64,000 nucleotides of DNA, from NCBI GenBank assembly GCA_963662155.1, contig OY759261.1, positions 43,106,056-43,170,055 of the forward strand. Reading direction: 5' to 3'. Positions 58,044 through 64,000 of the stretch are shown one piece after another (the stretch's first letter is position 1; each line of letters opens with the position of its first letter). The DNA is from Lamellibrachia columna. Taxonomy: Eukaryota; Annelida; Polychaeta; Sabellida; Siboglinidae. The notes below the pieces were generated by a model. The model worked only from the letters and a program-made list of their open reading frames with translations, was not told the origin of the DNA and did not search any database. A program made the translations under genes and the position numbers.

Positions 58044-59870
58044 AATCTGTACTATTACTAGGTGTGTTACACTACATCTAACTATCGATGCATCGCAATG
58101 GCCAATGTGTCAGTGTAATCTGTACTATTACTAGGTGTGTTACACTACATCTAACTATCGATGCATCGCAATGGCCAATGTGTCAGTGTAATCTGTACTA
58201 TTACTAGGTGTGTTACACTACATCTAACTATCGATGCATCGCAATAGCCAATGTGTCAGTGTAATCTGTACTATTACTAGGTGTGTTACACTACATCTAA
58301 CTATCGATGCATCGCAATAGCCAATGTGTCAGTGTAATCTGTACTATTACTAGGTGTGTTACACTACATCTAACTATCGATGCATCGCAATGGCCAATGT
58401 GTCAGTGTAATCTGTACTATTACTAGGTGTGTTACACTACATCTAACTATCGATGCATCGCAATGGCCAATGTGTCAGTGTAATCTGTACTATTACTAGG
58501 TGTGTTACACTACATCTAACTATCGATGCATCGCAATGGCCAATGTGTCAGTGTAATCTGTACTATTACTAGGTGTGTTACACTACATCTAACTATCGAT
58601 GCATCACAATAGCCAATGTGTCAGTGTAATCTGTACTATTACTAGGTGTGTTACACTACATCTAACTATCGATGCATCGCAATGGCCAATGTGTCAGTGT
58701 AATATGTACTATTACTAGGTGTGTTACACTACATCTAACTATCGATGCATCGCAATAGCCAATGTGTCAGTGTAATCTGTACTATTACTAGGTGTGTTAC
58801 ACTACATCTAACTATCGATGCATCGCAATAGCCAATGTGTCTGTAATCTGTACTATTACTAGGTGTGTTACACTACATCTAACTATCGATGCATCGCAAT
58901 GGCCAATGTGTCAGTGTAATCTGTACTATTACTAGGTGTGTTACACTACATCTAACTATCGATGCATCGCAATAGCCAATGTGTCAGTGTAATCTGTACT
59001 ATTACTAGGTGTGTTACACTACATCTAACTATCGATGCATCGCAATGGCCAATGTGTCAGTGTAATCTGTACTATTACTAGGTGTGTTACACTACATCTA
59101 ACTATCGATGCATCGCAATGGCCAATGTGTCAGTGTAATATGTACTATTACTAGGTGTGTTGCACTACATCTAACTATCGCTGCATCGCAATGGCCAATG
59201 TGTCAGTGTAATCTGTACTATTACTAGGTGTGTTACACTACATCTAACTATCGATGCATCGCAATGGCCAATGTGTCAGTGTAATCTGTACTATTACTAG
59301 GTGTGTTACACTACATCTAACTATCGATGCATCGCAATGGCCAATGTGTCAGTGTAATCTGTACTATTACTAGGTGTGTTACACTACATCTAACTATCGA
59401 TGCATCGCAATAGCCAATGTGTCATTGTAATCTGTACTATTACTAGGTGTGTTACACTACATCTAACTATCGATGCATCGCAATGGCCAATGTGTCAGTG
59501 TAATCTGTACTATTACTAGGTGTGTTACACTACATCTAACTATCGATGCATCGCAATAGCCAATGTGTCAGTGTAATCTGTACTATTACTAGGTGTGTTA
59601 CACTACATCTAACTATCGATGCATCACAATAGCCAATGTGTCAGTGTAATGTGTACTATTACTAGGTGTGTTACACTACATCTAACTATCGATGCATCAC
59701 AATAGCCAATGTGTCAGTGTAATATGTACTATTACTAGGGGTGTAAAACTACATCTAACTATTGATGCATCACAATAGCCAATGTGTCAGTGTAATCTGT
59801 ACTATTACTAGGGGTGTAATACTACATCTAACTATCGATGCATCACAATAGCCAATGTGTCAATGCAATA
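58044..59870. repeat. 73-bp minisatellite, about 25 copies
   Basis: Unit contains AATCTGTACTATTACTAGGT, GTGTTACACTACATCTAACT, ATCGATGCATCGCAATGGCC and AATGTGTCAGTGT. The last units change to CTAGGGGTGTAAAACTAC and CTAGGGGTGTAATACTAC. Variants CGCAAT/CACAAT and GGCC/AGCC are interspersed. Confidence 0.96.
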
Positions 59871-60559
59871 CTATCGACAGTAAATTTAATTTTATCGTGT
59901 ATAGTACTCTAAATTATCGATAGTAACAATAGTTGATAAAACAAATCAGCAGGACTACTCGTGTCACTGTAGTGCAAGTTGTTTCATATTTATTTTGTCA
60001 TTTTTCGTATTTATTGACATAACATCAACAGTCGTCGACAAGACCAGGATCATTCACAGATTCACTATTTTGAATCAACTGCCACATTATGGCGCATCCA
60101 TCAGTTATAGGGGTTGTTTCCTGGCTATTTGCTATTCCATGATCACAATAGTTATGAAGCTATTGCAACGGTATTACAATAATAGTAGAGCTATTGCAAT
60201 ACTATAAAAATAGTAAAACTGTCCCCAATAATGATTACCTATCAGGCACTTTCATCTGAGAACTCGCTCTTAGATAGTGTTAGGTCAGTAGGAAACATAA
60301 TAAAATTTACAGAATCTGAAGACTTATCTTTTAACTATGTTTTTCCTCCTTAGTGTCCTAGCTTATTTATTCACATGTTGATAACTGTAACATTGTATAT
60401 CAATTTTGAGATTGCCTAACCCTTTTTCTAAAATTCTGTCATCACGAACATTGTCATCCATATGTCACCATTGGTCCCTGTCCTGCATAACGTTTACAAG
60501 TTCAGAAATGGTTATCCCAAATTCAGATGTGAGTAGTTTTGGAGAAGTTAGCGACGGTC
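59871..60559. other. No gene; possible remainder of a DNA transposon
   Basis: Sequence such as CAATACTATCGACAGTAAAT and AATTATCGATAGTAACAATA next to the array resembles hAT-type ends with ATCGATGCATCG motifs. No transposase frame is present. Confidence 0.35.
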
Positions 60560-60855
60560 TACCTGGTCTTCATGGTCTCCCTGGTTTTTATGGTCTCCCT
60601 GGTTTCCATGGTCTCCTTGGTCTCCCTAGTCTCCATGGTCTCCCTAGTCTCCATGGTCTCCCTAGTCTCCATGGTCTCCCTAGTCTCCATGGACTCCCTA
60701 GCCTCCATGGTCTCCCTAGTCTCCATGGTCTCCCTAGTCTCCATGGTCTCTCTAGTCTCCATGGCTCCCTAGTCTCCATGGTCTCCTTGGTCTCCATGGT
60801 CTCCCTAGTCTCCATGGTCTCCCTAGTCTCCATGGTCTCCCTGGTCTTCACTGTC
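60560..60855. repeat. 18-bp minisatellite, about 16 copies
   Basis: Unit TCTCCATGGTCTCCCTAG. Collagen-like (GLPSLH)n and other frames on both strands are artefacts. Confidence 0.95.
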
Positions 60856-61560
60856 CGTGCTTTGGTTGCCAAATAACCAGTTCTCTCACCACTTCGTTAC
60901 TTCTGCAAATTTGGCTCGCCTCCATCAGATTGTCAGATCTTAGGTGTTTCCATCATGACAAACAGAGAATTTTACATGGAATCAATGTGAAATTCTCTAT
61001 TTGTCATTAGTTGTGTCCAGGAAATGTTTAGTGCTTTACATAGTAATTGTGTGTAGCGTCCACTCCAGCTTCAACCATTTGCATTTTGTGAGAGTCTTGT
61101 CAACAGTTGACATATCTGTAACTGGCGATTAAAATACGAAGACCACAAAGATAAAACAGTCATAGTTCGCATTACAAAACAGTTAGTGCTACCATCAGGT
61201 AGCCGTATTGGTAAAGCAAGTTCTGTGAAAATATCTGGTAGAACAAGAAACATATATAACATATATAACATATATAACACTATAAAATATAACATATATA
61301 ACACTATAAAATACGCTGTAATGTACATGGTGCTCAGCGGTAAAACGCAGATTCCTGACGAACAAAGCTAGAAGGATCAGAGCCCTAGCCTGCCACACAT
61401 ATCAACAGCCCAATATATATTCTGTCGCCAAGTATATGTATATCTGTATATGATGTAGCACAAAAAGAATGTGCCTTATAGTTATTTATAGTTGTTTCGC
61501 TACGTAGTAAAGCACGTTAAGTATAACACTATGGACGCATCCAATCAAACCTATTTTTAA
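60856..61560. other. No gene; short AT-rich tandem repeat
   Basis: An imperfect AACATATATAACACTATAAA repeat lies at about 61,250-61,315. Nothing else was recognised. Confidence 0.45.
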
Positions 61561-61839
61561 AATTGCTCTAGCTAAAAATGGAAAGTTTATTACTCTGATC
61601 TTTTTACCTTTGTAGTCTTCGCATGTTATTCTGGGTGGCGTTTATTAATATATTACCCCTGCTGGCTGTAATATTCATTGGCTGTGTTGCAAGTGTTTGT
61701 TGGTCAAACTGTGACTTTGAGGTTGAGAGAAACACTGAATTAGATTCACACAGGCAAACCAGTTTCCCCGCTGGAATTGATTGGATTGCCCTGTGGTCTG
61801 TGAGATTGCCTATTATATTGTTTTTAGGTTAAATAATTA

Positions 61840-62035
61840 CATTTGGCTATATTGAGCTAGGTTTTTATTCCTAATTTAATTACTTGTAATTAGTCTACTT
61901 TTAAATAAATTTTATTAGTCTTTAATTTAAAAATTTTATATGTATCTGTTTTTTATTTAAAGCTTTTTGTATAAAGTGCATTACGTTTTTAAAGGAAATT
62001 GTGCTATATAAAAATAAAGTTGTTATTATTATATA
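61840..62035 (+). pseudogene. L2-type LINE 3' end relic
   Basis: Ends with GTATAAAGTGCATTACGTTT, then GGAAATTGTGCTATATAAAA and TAAAGTTGTTATTATTAT, the characteristic L2-clade 3' terminus. The upstream 250 bp show no readable ORF. Confidence 0.65.
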
Positions 62036-62215
62036 ATTGTCTTGCGAGACAGAAGGACACCATTGATTCACCACGATGTAAATCACTTTGTCTGTAGTGT
62101 GATCGAATTGTTATCACATTAACATCACAGCATCCTCATCAGTCGGATGTCGGTTGTGAGTAATCTGTGTTTGTTAGCTGTCTAGTGGTCTTGTGGTCAA
62201 GATCTTCAAGGACAC

Positions 62216-62500
62216 GTATTTGTTGCTCTCATCTAGCGGTTAGACCATTGGACTGTCCATCAAGTGGACCGATGTTCAAGGTCACCTTCAGCCATTTTGA
62301 AACTTGGCCACTTTCATTAGCCCCACATTGCCTGTGTCTTTCAGAAGAGACATTAAAATGTTGTTGGTCCCTTCTACCTGTTGTCTATGCCAGGGGAAAT
62401 AAAAGATCACACACAGGGAAATGCAAAAATCCTTTTGTGGAGCTGGTGATCGCGATCTGTAAACTCACTACTAGCTTCCAGTTTAGCTGTTTATGAGTAA
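62216..62500 (+). mobile_element. tRNA-derived SINE (reference copy)
   Basis: tRNA-like head TCATCTAGCGGTTAGACCAT with a B-box-like GATGTTCAAGGTCACC, then core TCTTTCAGAAGAGACATTAA, GGTCCCTTCTACCTGTTGTC and TATGCCAGGGGAAATAAAAG, then ATCACACACAGGG. This copy shows the unexpanded state of the region amplified to 39 copies at 10.4-11.1 kb. Confidence 0.75.
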
Positions 62501-63250
62501 GATTTAAAGATATTTGCACGATCTGTAAACTTTTAATAATTTTTTTATATATGTGCGATTTTTACATTATCTTATATTTTTTGTAGAGATATTTGTCAGT
62601 GGATTTTTTTTTTTTTCAAAATTAAATTGAACTCTATTTTTTTCTTAGACTGCGTACAAGATATTTGTCAGTGAAATCACCTGTCCGGTTCGATTTTTTT
62701 GGGCTTTTTAACATTAAATTGTTGATTTTTAGAGTTTTTTGTAACATTAAATTGCACTTTTTCTTCTATTTTTCATATTTTCTTATACTGCGGTCTGGTT
62801 CTGATGCCACCGTGATATTGTTACAGCACATTTCGGATGATCGCCATATTAACAACACCAGCTATTGCCGGTATAGCATTGTTTGGGCACTAAAAGTGTA
62901 ATCAAACGCAATATTGTTTTACAAATATATGTCCGTTTTGTACCTGATCCGATGGGGAGTGATGCAAAGAACACATTAGCATCGAAAAAATTAGGTAAAA
63001 ATGTCATTTAATAGCGTTAATAATTTCGGCCAGGTTAATGCACCTTTACCAAACTATCGTATACATTGTTAAATATATATTAGATAAAGTGATACATTTA
63101 CATAAATTACATACATAAGGTAATATCTGATATAGTTGTAGTAAACGATTTCGGCAAAAAGGAATTAACAGCAGGATTTTAGCGTAAGTTCGTTTACACT
63201 GACTTCATTGTTTTGTTTACACAGTGTTCACCGTGGCAGGCTTTTTTTTG
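62501..63250. other. No gene recognised
   Basis: AT-rich. A local duplication containing AGATATTTGTCAGTG occurs at 62,586 and 62,658. Confidence 0.4.
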
Positions 63251-63386
63251 CTCGTGCGAACTTAGTAGAAAAGACATAGTTAGCAAGTATATTAGCCTAA
63301 AGTGTTCTTTTGAACACAAAAACAGCCTTATTCAAGGCTAACGTAGCAATCACATTAAGTCAAAAACTTTTGATGGCGCCGTGAAA

Positions 63387-64000
63387 ATGGCAGGTGAAGG
63401 CCCCCAGGCATTTAATATGCAGCAGTTGTAGCAACTGGGTGGACTTCATCAAGTCCGGGTTTGAGAAGTCCTGGGCTGAGGTTCAGGCAGATAGTTTTAG
63501 TTTTGAGTGTAGGATGGATCGAAGAAAAGGGGAGTGGGGGAGACAGTAGCGAAGGAGTCGGGGGGCAAGGAGATGATAGTTAAGGTGATGGGAGTGAGGG
63601 AGACGGGAGGGAGGGTGTCAGGAGGGAAGGCGATGGGAGCGCAAGTTAGCCAGGGGACGGGAGGGAAAGGTGACAGGTTGTTGAGTGAGAGAGAGCCTGT
63701 TTGATAGTCTGTCACCAAGTGACAAGACTGCAGGACAGAATGTGATGGAGGGGATCCATCGGAATAGCTATTCCGAGGCAGTGATAGAGGGGGTGAGAAA
63801 GAGAGCGAGGGTATTTGTGGGGGACTCAATAGTTAGGAAGACCGACAGAGTCTTAAACAAGGGAGATGACGTGGTAGTTTGCTTGCCTGGGGCCAAAATA
63901 GAGACGATAACTGAGAGGGTACAAAACTTTGTGGGTTCGGGCAAGGGTAGATTTGTTTTAGTACACATAGGGACAAATAACATAGAGAGGGAGGGTACAA
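63387..64000 (+). pseudogene. CR1-like LINE 5' ORF: Cys finger plus SGNH/GDSL-type domain, runs off the edge
   Basis: From about 63,418 one frame encodes CSSCSNWVDFIKSGFEKSWA then EVQADSFSFEC, a CxxC-type finger found in the first ORF of CR1-like LINEs. Further on, the same frame encodes RVFVGDSIVRK (63,808 on), VVVCLPGAKIE and VLVHIGTNN (63,958 on): the GDS block and the GxND-like block of an SGNH/GDSL hydrolase fold. In-frame stops at 63,547 and 63,682, and a shift just after the first ATG (63,387), show decay. Esterase-like domains are known in CR1-type ORF1 proteins. The reverse transcriptase part would lie beyond the window. Confidence 0.8.

Noticed and set aside
60406..60876. Collagen-like GLPSLH repeats
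   Set aside because: An 18-bp array gives a 6-residue repeat; no Gly-X-Y triplet register or exon borders.
62216..62300. tRNA gene
   Set aside because: A- and B-box-like sequences are present but the cloverleaf cannot be drawn and the sequence continues into the SINE body.

Overview
This is a window of animal nuclear DNA, almost certainly from an invertebrate. The evidence is spliced exons with GT/AG borders, a fibronectin-III membrane-protein exon, many decayed non-LTR retrotransposons (CR1-like, L2-like and others), tRNA-derived SINEs, DNA-transposon remnants, long TA and CA runs, and an exceptional load of minisatellites. The species cannot be named from the sequence; a marine invertebrate or invertebrate deuterostome would fit. 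I see no rRNA, convincing tRNA gene, CRISPR array or bacterial-type operon.

Gene content is sparse. (1) On the minus strand, 8,710-9,642 is a large, probably 3'-terminal exon of a type I membrane protein: fibronectin III domain, one transmembrane helix and a long cytoplasmic tail. (2) On the plus strand, 56,820-56,886 and 57,402-57,578 are two phase-matched exons of a homologue of the UPF0415 / C7orf25 family; the rest of the gene is not recognised here or lies outside. (3) A short possible 3'-terminal exon of an unknown gene lies at 33,399-33,497 (+). Most other long open frames run through tandem repeats and are not genes.

Layout: 0-8.5 kb holds a 20-bp array, TA runs, a 0.2-kb inverted repeat and a LINE relic. 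8.5-13.2 kb holds the FNIII exon, a SINE with a 17-bp array inside it, and three copies of an unnamed repeat. 13.5-16.4 kb holds a 44-bp array grown from a LINE 3' end and a 53/55-bp array. 16.8-25.2 kb holds an LTR-like repeat, LINE relics, a MITE and small arrays. 25.5-28.5 kb is a 3-kb, 30-bp satellite, followed by a 0.44-kb-arm inverted repeat. 29.5-35.2 kb holds a terminal-inverted-repeat element with an internal array, a second MITE copy and a nested repeat. 37-43.6 kb holds an array-bearing SINE, a broken CR1-like LINE and 47-bp and 20-bp arrays. 45-51 kb holds a Tc1/mariner-type MITE, a hAT-type element with target-site duplication, and SINE/LINE tails. 53-60.9 kb holds a LINE relic, a 24-bp array, the C7orf25-like exons, a perfect palindrome, a 73-bp array and an 18-bp array. 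62-64 kb holds a SINE and the 5' part of a CR1-like LINE encoding a Cys-rich finger and an SGNH/GDSL-type domain, running off the right edge.

The most interesting pattern is that many minisatellites are not random. At least five appear to be local expansions of a short segment inside an identifiable dispersed element (SINE middle, SINE 3' region, LINE 3' end, two unnamed repeats), with unexpanded relatives of the element in the same window. All of this comes from reading the sequence by eye; no alignment or database search was run.
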